Source: an uncultured Prevotella sp. (GTDB lineage Bacteria > Bacteroidota > Bacteroidia > Bacteroidales > Bacteroidaceae). Taken from it: a stretch of DNA of 64,000 nt. The notes below the pieces were generated by a model, which was not told the origin of the DNA, searched no databases, and saw nothing but the letters and a program-made list of their open reading frames with translations. Shown piece after piece: positions 27,229 to 35,285 of the stretch. The DNA lies in NCBI GenBank assembly GCA_900315835.1, contig ONAR01000014.1, positions 1 through 64,000 on the forward strand. Reading direction: 5' to 3'. A program made the translations under genes and the position numbers. How positions within the stretch are numbered: position 1 is the first letter of the stretch; the number at the start of each line of letters is the position of its first letter.

Positions 27229-27421
27229 ACATAGTAACAAAGAATACATAAAGACATAGTAAACAGGACATAAAGACATAGTAACAGAGGAAACATAAAG
27301 ACATAGTAACAGAGGAAACATAAAGACATAGTAACAGAGGAAACATAATGACATAGTAACAGAAGAAACATAAAGACATAGTAACAGAGGAAACATAAAG
27401 ACATAGTAACATAATAAACAT
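27228..27421 (+). repeat. Tandem array, 8 units of about 25 bp (sense orientation)
   Basis: Units start at 27228, 27253, 27275, 27300, 27325, 27350, 27375 and 27400. The main unit is GACATAGTAAC followed by AGAGGAAACATAAA; unit 2 is 22 bp and the last is partial and different after the core. Seven of eight cores are exact. There are no unique spacers, so this is not a CRISPR array. It begins inside the stop codon of the GxxExxY gene. Confidence 0.95.
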
Positions 27422-27493
27422 ACTTTGGGGAGGCTGAAGTTACAATGGTTGCACGGACAATGATGACAGCGTGATAGGGCTTATATTGTTCCT

Positions 27494-27708
27494 TTGTTAT
27501 TATGTTACTATGTCCTGTTTACTATGTTACTATGTCTTGTTTACTATGTTACTATGTCCTGTTTACTATGTTACTATGTCCTGTTTACTATGTTACTATG
27601 TCTTGTTTACTATGTTACTATGTCCTGTTTACTATGTTACTATGTCTTGTTTACTATGGTTACTATGTCTTGTTTACTATGTTACTATGTCTTTATATTT
27701 ACTCTGTC
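27494..27708 (-). repeat. Tandem array, 9 units of 22 bp (opposite orientation)
   Basis: On the plus strand GTTACTATGTC occurs exactly at 27504, 27526, 27548, 27570, 27592, 27614, 27636, 27659 and 27681, each followed by a C/T-TGTTTACTA segment. One unit has an extra G. On the minus strand each unit reads GACATAGTAAC then ATAGTAAACAG, so the half-unit ACATAGTAA is doubled. The array runs to within a few bases of the menB stop and faces the array at 27228-27421 across a spacer of about 80 bp with no gene. Confidence 0.95.
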
Positions 27709-28536
27709 TCAAGGGAACTGGGGGTATTTAGAGAAGTCGGGCTTCCGCTTCTCGAGGAACGCGTGACCGCCTTCCTGCGCCTCATCGAGGGTGTAGTAGA
27801 GCATGGTGGCGTCGCCGGCGAGCTCCTGGATGCCGGCCTGACCGTCGAGCTCAGCGTTGAAGCCGGCCTTCATCATACGGATGGCGAGCGGAGAGCGCTC
27901 CATGATGGTCTCGCACCAACTGACGGTCTCATCCTCCAGTTGGTCAAACGGCACCACCTTATTGACGAGCCCCATCTGCTCAGCCTCCTTGGCCGAATAC
28001 TGGCGGCAGAGATACCAGATCTCGCGCGCCTTCTTCTGTCCGACGATGCGGGCGAGGTAGCTGGCGCCCAGACCTGCGTCGAACGACCCCACCTTCGGAC
28101 CGGTCTGGCCGAAGATAGCATTGTCGGAGGCGATGGTCAGGTCGCATACCACGTGGAGCACATGACCGCCACCGATGGCGTAGCCGTTAACCATGGCGAT
28201 GACCGGCTTCGGCAACCGGCGGATCTGCATCTGCACATCGAGTACATTGAGCCGCGGCACCCCGTCGGAGCCGACGTAGCCGCCACGCCCCTTCACATGC
28301 ATGTCGCCGCCAGAGCAGAACGCCTTGTCGCCGGCACCCGTGAGGATGACGACGCGGATGTCGAGCGTGTCGCGGCAGTAGGTGAACGCCTGACTCATCT
28401 CCCACACCGTCAGCGGCGTGAAGGCGTTGCGGTAGCGGGGGCGGTTGATGGTAATCTTAGCGATGTGATGATACTCCTCGAAGAGTATCTCCTTAAAGTC
28501 GAAGCCAGCGATGGGCTTCCATTCTCGTTTTTCCAT
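27709..28536 (-). CDS. menB: 1,4-Dihydroxy-2-naphthoyl-CoA synthase
   Basis: Crotonase-fold enzyme that closes the second ring of the naphthoquinone from o-succinylbenzoyl-CoA. At 275 aa it is of normal length. Motifs include [14 protein letters not shown] (oxyanion hole and substrate loop), [17 protein letters not shown], and [21 protein letters not shown], which is characteristic of MenB, and the C-terminal [13 protein letters not shown]. Cytoplasmic. It follows menD by 68 bp. Its 3' end directly abuts the 22-bp array: after the TGA comes GACAGAGTAAA and then exact repeat units. menC and menE, usually next in line, are displaced. Confidence 0.96.
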   Translation of the reverse strand: MEKREWKPIAGFDFKEILFEEYHHIAKITINRPRYRNAFTPLTVWEMSQAFTYCRDTLDIRVVILTGAGDKAFCSGGDMHVKGRGGYVGSDGVPRLNVLDVQMQIRRLPKPVIAMVNGYAIGGGHVLHVVCDLTIASDNAIFGQTGPKVGSFDAGLGASYLARIVGQKKAREIWYLCRQYSAKEAEQMGLVNKVVPFDQLEDETVSWCETIMERSPLAIRMMKAGFNAELDGQAGIQELAGDATMLYYTLDEAQEGGHAFLEKRKPDFSKYPQFP

Positions 28537-28604
28537 TGTTTTATGTTTTTAGAGGGGCGCATCGGGGCCGCCATACAGCAGTGGCGGCCAGCGCCCCAAC
28601 GGTG

Positions 28605-30269
28605 TTAGTGCTTAGCAGAAGAGACGGAGGCAAGGTAACGGCGGTAGCAGGCCCAGTCGGTCTCGGCGTCGGTAAAGACCTCAAGCAGGATAGGGCGGGA
28701 AGCCACAGGAGCCGTGAGCCGCCGCAGACCCTCCTCCAACGAGGCGGCATCGGTGGCTGAGTGGTATTCGACGCCATTGTCGGCGCACATGCCACGCGCC
28801 GAGGTATGGTGGCGCGCCATCACATTGCGCACGTCGCCATCACTGACGAGGCTGGGGGCGAACTTCTCGAAGATGGCACCGCCGCCGTTGTTGAGCAACA
28901 GGATGCGCAGGTTACCGCGCAAGCTCTCATTCCACAGCGCATTGCGGTCGTAGAAGAAACTCAGGTCGCCGATGACGCAATACACCGTCTTGTCGGTAGC
29001 CAACGAAAAGCCGGCGGCCGTCGACAGCGATCCCTCGATGCCGTTGACGCCACGGTTGCAATAGATATGATGCCGGCCATAGATGCAGCCTAACCGCACG
29101 GCCATGCTGTTGGCATAGTGGAACACCACACCGTCATCATCGGCACAGCGTTCCTCGAGACGCTTGACCGCAAGCATCGCGGAGAAATCAGGAATGAAAG
29201 CTGTGCGCTGACGACTCGCGTCTTCTATCAGCAGAAGCCATCTGTTGAGCCACTCACTGCATTTGCGAGGGCCAATGGCGGCAAACACGTCAGCTGGCCG
29301 CGCCTGCACCACACCGCGCAGGTTCATGAAGGTATCGGTCACCTCTCCTTCCTCATCCACCCGCCAGCAGGCAGCCTGACGCGCCCGTCGAAGGTATTCC
29401 TTCAGGCGCTTGCTCACCAGCGTGCCGCCAACGTAAAGGATGAAGTCGGGTTGCCATTCGTCACCATCGTCAATGAGGCTCATCATCTCCTCCACCAGAC
29501 TGATGCCCGGCATGCCCAACGGCTCATACAGCACCACATAGTCCTTTTCCTCCAACGCCCGGACAACCGGGGCTGGCATCTCCGCGGAATTCATCTGACC
29601 AATGACGATAATTGGCCTACGAGCCGCGGACAGCGCTTTCAAAAGTTGCTGCGCACAGGGTAAAACGCCATTGCCGACAGGCGCCGTAATGGATGAATAA
29701 AAATCGATTTTCCGCTCCTCGGGCAACGCTGCGACACTGAAATCATACAGCGGCGGCGTTATCGGCACATTGATATGCACCGGACCGCCACCATCGCGCC
29801 GGGCAGTGATGAGCGCCTCATTGACCAACCGGTTGCAATACCACTGCTGTTCGTCGCCGTCGGACTCGGGCAGGGTCACGGCCTTACGCACGAAGCGGCC
29901 GAGGGCATCGGGCTGCGGCAGCGTCTGACCGTCGAGCTGGTCAATCCACTGCGCGGGGCGGTCGGCTGAGACCACGACCAAAGGTTGATGCTGGTAATAA
30001 GCCTCGGCCACAGCGGGCGCGAGGTTGAGCAGCGCCGTACCCGAGGTGACGCAGACCACCACCGGAAGGCCGGTAGCCTGACAGAGACCCAGCGCCTGAA
30101 AGCCCGCCGACCGCTCATCGGTCACCGGGAAGCACTGGATGGCGCCAGAGGCATTGAGGTTGTGTACGATAGGGGCATTGCGACTGCCGGGGCAAACCAC
30201 GGCATGACGTATGCCGTGGGCGATGAGCAGGGCGGTTAGCAAGTTGACATTGGTTTTATTGGAGAACAT
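28605..30269 (-). CDS. menD: SEPHCHC synthase (2-succinyl-5-enolpyruvyl-6-hydroxy-3-cyclohexene-1-carboxylate synthase)
   Basis: Thiamine diphosphate enzyme that adds a succinyl-semialdehyde unit from 2-oxoglutarate to isochorismate. At 554 aa it is of typical length. The N-terminal part shows VVCPGSRNAPIV and the ThDP glutamate region (CVTSGTALLNLAPAVAEAYY). The cofactor-binding motif near the C-terminus is GDLSFFYDRNALWN followed by LRILLLNNGGGAIF. Cytoplasmic. It lies 10 bp after menF and upstream of menB in the minus-strand operon menI-menF-menD-menB. Confidence 0.95.
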   Translation of the reverse strand: MFSNKTNVNLLTALLIAHGIRHAVVCPGSRNAPIVHNLNASGAIQCFPVTDERSAGFQALGLCQATGLPVVVCVTSGTALLNLAPAVAEAYYQHQPLVVVSADRPAQWIDQLDGQTLPQPDALGRFVRKAVTLPESDGDEQQWYCNRLVNEALITARRDGGGPVHINVPITPPLYDFSVAALPEERKIDFYSSITAPVGNGVLPCAQQLLKALSAARRPIIVIGQMNSAEMPAPVVRALEEKDYVVLYEPLGMPGISLVEEMMSLIDDGDEWQPDFILYVGGTLVSKRLKEYLRRARQAACWRVDEEGEVTDTFMNLRGVVQARPADVFAAIGPRKCSEWLNRWLLLIEDASRQRTAFIPDFSAMLAVKRLEERCADDDGVVFHYANSMAVRLGCIYGRHHIYCNRGVNGIEGSLSTAAGFSLATDKTVYCVIGDLSFFYDRNALWNESLRGNLRILLLNNGGGAIFEKFAPSLVSDGDVRNVMARHHTSARGMCADNGVEYHSATDAASLEEGLRRLTAPVASRPILLEVFTDAETDWACYRRYLASVSSAKH

Positions 30270-30279
30270 GAATAATAGG

Positions 30280-31278
30280 TTATCTCAAAACATTACGTAT
30301 GATGTCGAGTTTTCGTTCCGTTTCCTCCCATTCTTCCATATCGCGGCTTTCCTTGATGAGTCCACCGCCGGCGAACATACTGAAATCGCGCTCATTGCGC
30401 TTGCCCATGCAGCGCAGCGACACAAAGAGATTGGTCATGCCCTGGAAATTCCAGGGGCCGCAGAAGCCGCTGTAGTAGTAGCGTGGCGTATTCTCATACG
30501 TCTCGATGGCCGCCATAGCCTCATCACGGGGCAGACCGCAGACCGCCGGCGTGGGATGAAGCACCTCGACGAGCTGCTCGGGCCGGCAGTTGGGCTTCAG
30601 CTGGAAATCGAAGTCGGTGCGCAGGTGATAGAGCGATCCTGCCTCTGTGGTATAAGGTCCGTTCATCCGGAGGTCGTCGACGTAAGGCTCGATGGCCAGC
30701 TGGATGAACTCGGAGACGAGCAATTGCTCACGCTGGTTCTTCATACTCCAGTCGTCCGGCACCGTGCTGGTACCGGCCAGCGCCATCGTATGCCAGCCCT
30801 CGGCCGTACGCTCGAGCAGCACCTCAGGCGTGGACATGAGCCAGGTGTTGGTCAGATCGCTGCCCACATAGACAATCATCTGATGAGGATAGAGGTGGCA
30901 GGCCTTCAAAAACAACTGCACGCCGTCGCCCTTTTGGAAGATGACGCGGCAGTCGGCCCGCTTGGCCAGCACCACCTTCTCGAGTGTGCCCGAGTTCAAC
31001 ATGTAATGCATCTGCGCAAAAGCCTGACGGTAACCCGCCCGGTAGCTCGCCTCATGCCATTGCAGCTCATAAGGCTCCGACTCAGCGGGGACCTCGGATT
31101 TCAAGACCACGGTCGGCTGGAAAAGCACCAATGGACAATCGGGGCTTGCCTTGAAAGGCGCCATCACAAAGCCCGAGGCACCGTTGAGCTCGCTCAGACT
31201 GCCAAGCCTCAGCACGGTGCAGATGAGTTTATAATAGACGTTATCGTCGGGTAAGCGGAAATAGACAAAGTTGCTCAT
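30280..31278 (-). CDS. menF: Isochorismate synthase
   Basis: Chorismate-binding enzyme of 332 aa that isomerises chorismate to isochorismate, the first committed step to menaquinone. Family features are VVLAKRADCRV, STPEVLLERTAEGWHTMALAGTS (split motif region), VLHPTPAVCGLPRDEA and the YYSGFCGPWN segment. The N-terminal domain is short compared with E. coli MenF, as is usual in Bacteroidetes. Cytoplasmic; needs Mg2+. It begins 3 bp after the stop of the thioesterase gene, so the two are tightly coupled. The catalytic lysine and glutamate were not checked by alignment. Entry-type EntC activity is possible but unlikely given the men neighbours. Confidence 0.93.
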   Translation of the reverse strand: MSNFVYFRLPDDNVYYKLICTVLRLGSLSELNGASGFVMAPFKASPDCPLVLFQPTVVLKSEVPAESEPYELQWHEASYRAGYRQAFAQMHYMLNSGTLEKVVLAKRADCRVIFQKGDGVQLFLKACHLYPHQMIVYVGSDLTNTWLMSTPEVLLERTAEGWHTMALAGTSTVPDDWSMKNQREQLLVSEFIQLAIEPYVDDLRMNGPYTTEAGSLYHLRTDFDFQLKPNCRPEQLVEVLHPTPAVCGLPRDEAMAAIETYENTPRYYYSGFCGPWNFQGMTNLFVSLRCMGKRNERDFSMFAGGGLIKESRDMEEWEETERKLDIIRNVLR

Positions 31279-31281
31279 CGT

Positions 31282-31698
31282 TTAATCTTTCCTTGGCGTA
31301 ATGACGTAATTGGTGACATGGACGGTGGAAATCAATTCATCATTCGAGTTTCTGATGTCCACCTGCCACTCGTGTAGGGTGTTGCCCTTGAACTGCAGCT
31401 TGGCGTAGGCCGTCACGGTATCGCCCTCGCGCACAGCCCGCAAGTGGTTGCCACTGACGTTGATGCCGACGCAGATGCGCTTGGGACAAAGCGCCATCGA
31501 TCCCACGCCGGCCAGGTTTTCGGCCAGCGCCAATGACGCACCGCCCGACAGGAAACCAAACGGCTGACTGTTGCGCCCGTCGACTTTCATGCGCGCCATT
31601 ACCGTATCAGGCTCTGGCGTAGATAAAAACTCCATGCCAAGGGTCTTGCTTAACCCTGGCTGGTTTTCCAAAACGCTCCGCTCCTTTTCTATATTCAT
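31282..31698 (-). CDS. menI: Hotdog-fold thioesterase, probable DHNA-CoA thioesterase
   Basis: Hotdog-fold protein of 138 aa of the PaaI/EntH/MenI type, with the motif QPFGFLSGGASLALAENLAG in which the glutamate is the likely catalytic residue, and NVSGNHLRAVREGDTV in the second strand region. As the first gene of the menF-menD-menB operon it most likely hydrolyses 1,4-dihydroxy-2-naphthoyl-CoA, the MenB product. General acyl-CoA proofreading is an alternative. It is preceded by a well-formed Bacteroidales promoter and followed after 3 bp by menF. Cytoplasmic. Confidence 0.85.
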   Translation of the reverse strand: MNIEKERSVLENQPGLSKTLGMEFLSTPEPDTVMARMKVDGRNSQPFGFLSGGASLALAENLAGVGSMALCPKRICVGINVSGNHLRAVREGDTVTAYAKLQFKGNTLHEWQVDIRNSNDELISTVHVTNYVITPRKD

Positions 31699-31750
31699 GG
31701 CAACATGGTTATTATTTCTATTTCTTATATCAATTTCAGCATTCTTTCCG

Positions 31751-31782
31751 CAAACTTACAACATTTTTCCCAAACCAACAAA
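31751..31782 (-). promoter_or_regulatory. Promoter of the menI-menF-menD-menB operon
   Basis: On the minus strand TTTG (31779-31782) is followed after exactly 20 nt by TAAGTTTG (31751-31758), a full match to the Bacteroidales -33/-7 arrangement. The menI ATG lies 53 bp downstream. Confidence 0.7.
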
Positions 31783-31980
31783 TTTTCAAACGTTTGTTTT
31801 CTTTCGTTATGAAAGTATCACCATCAAGGATGTAAGTTTTCATTACCAGGCAACGCTCAGACAATCAGAAAAAAGCAGACAAAAGGGCCTCTTCTAAATG
31901 CCTCAATTTTAACACTAAAAAATGGCGGAAGTGGGGCCGAAGAACGGCAAAAACGCTCCGAAACCACCGTTGCGGCCCTG
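31783..31980. other. Part of the 781-bp gap between menI and lysS
   Basis: The gap 31699-32479 has no gene I can support. It holds the men promoter, a low-GC stretch, the 22-bp repeat array at 31981-32120, about 300 bp (32121-32420) without recognisable features, and the lysS -7 box. A 93-codon minus-strand frame through the repeat is rejected. Confidence 0.4.
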
Positions 31981-32120
31981 CCGCAGTGCGAAAAGCGTCA
32001 CTTCGCGGTGCGAAACCATAGCGATCGCGGTGCGATAGATGCCTTATCGCAGTGCGAAACCATAGCGATCGCAGTGCGATAACATAGCTATCGCGATGCG
32101 ATAGATACCTTATCGCGGCC
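31981..32120. repeat. 22-bp tandem repeat with internal palindromes
   Basis: Six units with 22-bp period: a diverged one at 31981, then 32003, 32025, 32047, 32069 and 32091, and a partial unit at 32113. Each begins TCGC-R-R-TGCGA, a palindrome around a 3-base centre. Units alternate between the endings ACCATAGCGA and TAGATGCCTTA, giving a 44-bp higher-order period. GCGATCGC occurs at unit junctions. Confidence 0.9.
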
Positions 32121-32424
32121 TCATTGCCGCCGTTGGCAACCCGCAATCGATGTCGTATTTACATAAGATATTGATTGACAGAAGATTACGTAAAAGCGTT
32201 CAGTTTGCCGTATTTCGGGGCAATGATGGTGCCGCTGACTTCTGACGCCATTCTGAGGGCCCTAAAACGATGAAATAAGTTTACAGTTCTCCACTGATAT
32301 CCATGTTGTGGCCATGCATTGTGCCGGGCAACATCCTTGGCTTGAGCAACTTGGATTGCATCATTATATTCTCTTTAAAAAAGCTAATCTTCAGCAAAAG
32401 CATGGCGAAATGAATATTATTTTG

Positions 32425-32432
32425 TATTTTTG
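32425..32432 (+). promoter_or_regulatory. -7 box upstream of lysS
   Basis: TATTTTTG matches TAnnTTTG and lies 47 bp before the lysS ATG. No -33 TTTG was found at 19-21 nt. Confidence 0.45.
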
Positions 32433-32479
32433 CAGTCGTTTAGCAGTATAGCAAGATTATATTATCAGATTAATCAGGA

Positions 32480-34216
32480 ATGAATATCTTAGAGTTGAGT
32501 GAGCAGGAAATTGGCCGTCGCCAAAGCCTGCAGCAATTGCGTGACATGGGCATCAACCCCTACCCCGCCGCAGAATATCCCGTAACCAACTGGTCGGACG
32601 ACATCAAGGCCAACTTCAAAGAAGGCGAGAAGCCCGAAGTGACCATCGCCGGCCGTATGATGAGCCGCCGCGTCATGGGTAAGGCCAGCTTCGTGGAACT
32701 GCAGGACAGCAAGGGCCGCATACAGGTATATGTGACACGCGACGACATCTGCCCGGGCGACAACAAGGACCTCTACAACGTCGTTTTCAAGAAGTTGCTC
32801 GACATCGGCGACATCATCGGCATCAAGGGTTTCGTCTTCAAGACGCAAACCGGCGAGATCTCAGTGCATGCCCAGGAGCTCACCCTGCTTTCGAAGAGCC
32901 TCAAGCCGCTGCCTATCGTGAAGTATAAAGACGGCGTGGCTTACGACAAATTCGACGACCCCGAGATGCGTGCCCGCCAGCGCTACGTCGACCTCATCGT
33001 CAACGACGGCGTCAAGGAGACCTTCCTCAAGCGCGCCACCGTGCTGCGCACCATGCGCCAGTTCTTCGACAACCACGGCTACACCGAGGTGGAGACACCT
33101 ATCCTGCAAAACATCCCCGGCGGCGCTTCGGCACGGCCGTTCATCACACACTTCAATGCGCTCGACATCGACATGTATATGCGCATCGCCACCGAACTGT
33201 ATCTGAAGCGACTCATCGTGGGCGGCTTCGAGGGCGTGTATGAGATTGGCAAGAACTTCCGTAACGAGGGCATGGACAAGTACCACAACCCCGAGTTCAC
33301 CTGCATGGAACTCTATGTGCCCTACAAGGACTACAACTGGATGATGAGCTTCACCGAGCAACTGCTCGAGACCATCTGCATTGCCGTCAACGGTAAGGAT
33401 GAGGTGGAATATCAGGGCAAGGTGATCAGCTATAAGGCACCTTTCCGCCGGTTGCCTATCCTCGACGCCATCAAGGAGAAGACAGGCTACGACCTCAACG
33501 GTCTGTCGGAGGAAGAAATACGCGACATCGCCATGAACAAACTGAAGATGGACACCGTCGACGAGACGTTCGGCAAGGGCAAGCTCATCGATGAGATCTT
33601 CGGCGAGTTCTGCGAGGGCACGTTCATCCAGCCGACGTTCATCATCGACTACCCCGTCGAGATGTCGCCACTGACCAAGATGCACCGCTCTAAGCCCGGT
33701 CTGACCGAGCGCTTCGAGCTGATGGTCAACGGCAAGGAGCTGGCCAACGCCTACTCTGAGCTCAACGACCCCATCGACCAGGAGCAGCGTTTCATCGACC
33801 AGATGAAGCTCGCCGACAAGGGTGACGACGAGGCCATGGTCATCGACCACGACTTCCTGCGTGCCCTGCAATACGGCATGCCGCCCACCAGCGGTATCGG
33901 CATCGGCATCGACCGTCTGGTGATGCTGATGACGGGCAAGGAGAACATCCAGGAAGTAATGCTCTTCCCCCAGCTCAAGCCCGAGGTGAAGATGCCGCAG
34001 ACGCCCGTCAAGGAATGGGAAGAGAAGATTGGCGTGCCCGAGAATTGGGTATACGTGCTGCGTAAGGCAGGCTTCAATCTCATCTCCGACATCCGTTCGC
34101 AGAAGGCGCAGGGCCTGCAGCAGAAGATGCTCGAAATCAATAAGAAGTATAAACTCGACTACGAAAAGCCCAGCGTGGAGGAAATCCAGCTATGGATTGA
34201 CAAGGCGCAGGCATAA
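32480..34216 (+). CDS. lysS: Lysyl-tRNA synthetase, class II
   Basis: Charges tRNA-Lys with lysine. 578 aa, which includes the C-terminal extension of roughly 65 residues usual in Bacteroidetes. The N-terminal OB-fold anticodon domain covers about 45-150 (EVTIAGRMMSRRVMGKASFVELQD). The catalytic domain contains class II motif 1 (around RQRYVDLIVNDGVKETFLKRA), motif 2 (FRNEGMDKYHNPEFTCMELY) and motif 3 (GIGIGIDRLVMLMTG). Cytoplasmic. First gene of a plus-strand run, followed by gpsA after 64 bp that contain a nested hairpin. Confidence 0.97.
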   Translation: MNILELSEQEIGRRQSLQQLRDMGINPYPAAEYPVTNWSDDIKANFKEGEKPEVTIAGRMMSRRVMGKASFVELQDSKGRIQVYVTRDDICPGDNKDLYNVVFKKLLDIGDIIGIKGFVFKTQTGEISVHAQELTLLSKSLKPLPIVKYKDGVAYDKFDDPEMRARQRYVDLIVNDGVKETFLKRATVLRTMRQFFDNHGYTEVETPILQNIPGGASARPFITHFNALDIDMYMRIATELYLKRLIVGGFEGVYEIGKNFRNEGMDKYHNPEFTCMELYVPYKDYNWMMSFTEQLLETICIAVNGKDEVEYQGKVISYKAPFRRLPILDAIKEKTGYDLNGLSEEEIRDIAMNKLKMDTVDETFGKGKLIDEIFGEFCEGTFIQPTFIIDYPVEMSPLTKMHRSKPGLTERFELMVNGKELANAYSELNDPIDQEQRFIDQMKLADKGDDEAMVIDHDFLRALQYGMPPTSGIGIGIDRLVMLMTGKENIQEVMLFPQLKPEVKMPQTPVKEWEEKIGVPENWVYVLRKAGFNLISDIRSQKAQGLQQKMLEINKKYKLDYEKPSVEEIQLWIDKAQA

Positions 34217-34226
34217 CCCCTAAAGC

Positions 34227-34270
34227 GCATCCGAGCGCTTCCGCCTCACGGGTGGAGGCGCCGCGGATGC
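34227..34270 (+). terminator. Nested hairpin between lysS and gpsA
   Basis: Outer stem GCATCCG (34227-34233) with CGGATGC (34264-34270); inner stem CGCCTC (34242-34247) with GAGGCG (34255-34260) and a 7-base loop. No U-run follows, and the gpsA ATG is 10 bp downstream, so it may be a processing or attenuation structure rather than a terminator. Confidence 0.5.
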
Positions 34271-34280
34271 AATATAAATA

Positions 34281-35276
34281 ATGTATAACTGCGGAAAGAT
34301 AGCTGTCATTGGCGGCGGTTCATGGGCTACGGCCTTAGCCAATGTTGTTGTTAGCAACACTGAGCATATAGGATGGTATATGCGCAGGGAAGACCGTATT
34401 GCCGAATTCAAGCGCACGGGCCACAATCCGGCCTACATCTCGAGCCTGCAATTCGACGTCAACAAGATTACGTTCTCGTCCAACCTCGATGAGATTGCGG
34501 AGAACAACGACACACTCATCTTCGTAACGCCGTCGCCCTACCTGAAGGACCATCTGAAGAAACTCACGGTGAGCATCAAGGACAAGTTCGTCGTCATCGC
34601 CATCAAGGGCATCGTCTCCGGCGAGGATCTGCTGTGCTCGGAGTATTTCCATCAGAAGTTGGGCGTACCTTACGACAACCTCGCCGTTATCGGCGGACCG
34701 TCGCATGCCGAGGAGGTGGCCATGCACCGATTGACCTATCTCACCATCGGCTGCAAGGACCTCGACAAGGCACAGGCCTTCGCCGATGTGATCAAGACCG
34801 ACTACATCAAATCTCATGTGTCGACCGACATCATCGGCATCGAGTATGCGGCCGTGTTGAAGAACGTCTACGCCATTGCCGCCGGCATGTGCGATGGCTT
34901 GAAATTCGGCGACAACTTCCAGGCCATCCTCGTGAGCAACGCCATGCAGGAGATGTCGCGCTTCCTCAATGCTGTCAGCCCCATCGAGCGCGACCCCTAC
35001 GGCAGCGCCTATCTCGGCGACCTGCTCGTGACCTCGTACTCCGGCTTCTCGCGCAACCGGTGCTTCGGCACGATGATTGGCAAAGGCCACAGCGTAAAAA
35101 GCGCCCAGATAGAGATGGAGATGGTGGCCGAGGGCTACTACGGTACGAAGTGTATGACCGAAATCAACAACCGGCTCCACATCGACATGCCCATCCTCAA
35201 CGCCATGTATCGCGTGCTCTATGAGCAGGCAAGTCCGCTGAAGGAAATTAAACATTTAACTAATTTATTTAGATAA
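34281..35276 (+). CDS. gpsA: Glycerol-3-phosphate dehydrogenase [NAD(P)+]
   Basis: Reduces dihydroxyacetone phosphate to sn-glycerol 3-phosphate for phospholipid synthesis. 331 aa, normal for the family. The Rossmann motif is near the start (AVIGGGSWATALANVV). The substrate-binding and catalytic region follows: AIKGIVSG, GGPSHAEEVA, and IIGIEYAAVLKNVYAIAAGMCDG, with the conserved lysine in VLKN. Cytoplasmic. It lies 9 bp before pgi, so the two are co-transcribed. The ATG sits right after the nested hairpin that separates it from lysS. Confidence 0.95.
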   Translation: MYNCGKIAVIGGGSWATALANVVVSNTEHIGWYMRREDRIAEFKRTGHNPAYISSLQFDVNKITFSSNLDEIAENNDTLIFVTPSPYLKDHLKKLTVSIKDKFVVIAIKGIVSGEDLLCSEYFHQKLGVPYDNLAVIGGPSHAEEVAMHRLTYLTIGCKDLDKAQAFADVIKTDYIKSHVSTDIIGIEYAAVLKNVYAIAAGMCDGLKFGDNFQAILVSNAMQEMSRFLNAVSPIERDPYGSAYLGDLLVTSYSGFSRNRCFGTMIGKGHSVKSAQIEMEMVAEGYYGTKCMTEINNRLHIDMPILNAMYRVLYEQASPLKEIKHLTNLFR

Positions 35277-35285
35277 ACAAGTACT

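Noticed and set aside
27123..27421. Minus-strand frames of 77-93 codons rich in Leu, Cys, Tyr and Met
   Set aside because: They are read across the 25-bp units; composition and periodicity show a repeat artefact, not a membrane protein.
27228..27708. CRISPR array
   Set aside because: Units follow each other directly with no unique spacers, and no cas gene is near.
27502..28608. Open frame of 368 codons on the plus strand
   Set aside because: Its first part is the repeat array, which lacks stop codons in this direction in all frames, and the rest is antisense to menB.
32024..32070. GCGATCGC motifs as HIP1-type elements
   Set aside because: HIP1 is a cyanobacterial genome-wide motif; here the octamer appears only as the junction of 22-bp units.
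31865..32146. Minus-strand frame of 93 codons with an internal protein repeat
   Set aside because: The repetition is that of the 22-bp DNA array; no start signal, homology or sensible composition supports it.
32861..33871. Minus-strand frame of 336 codons opposite lysS
   Set aside because: Shadow of lysS with His/Val/Leu-rich composition; lysS is certain.
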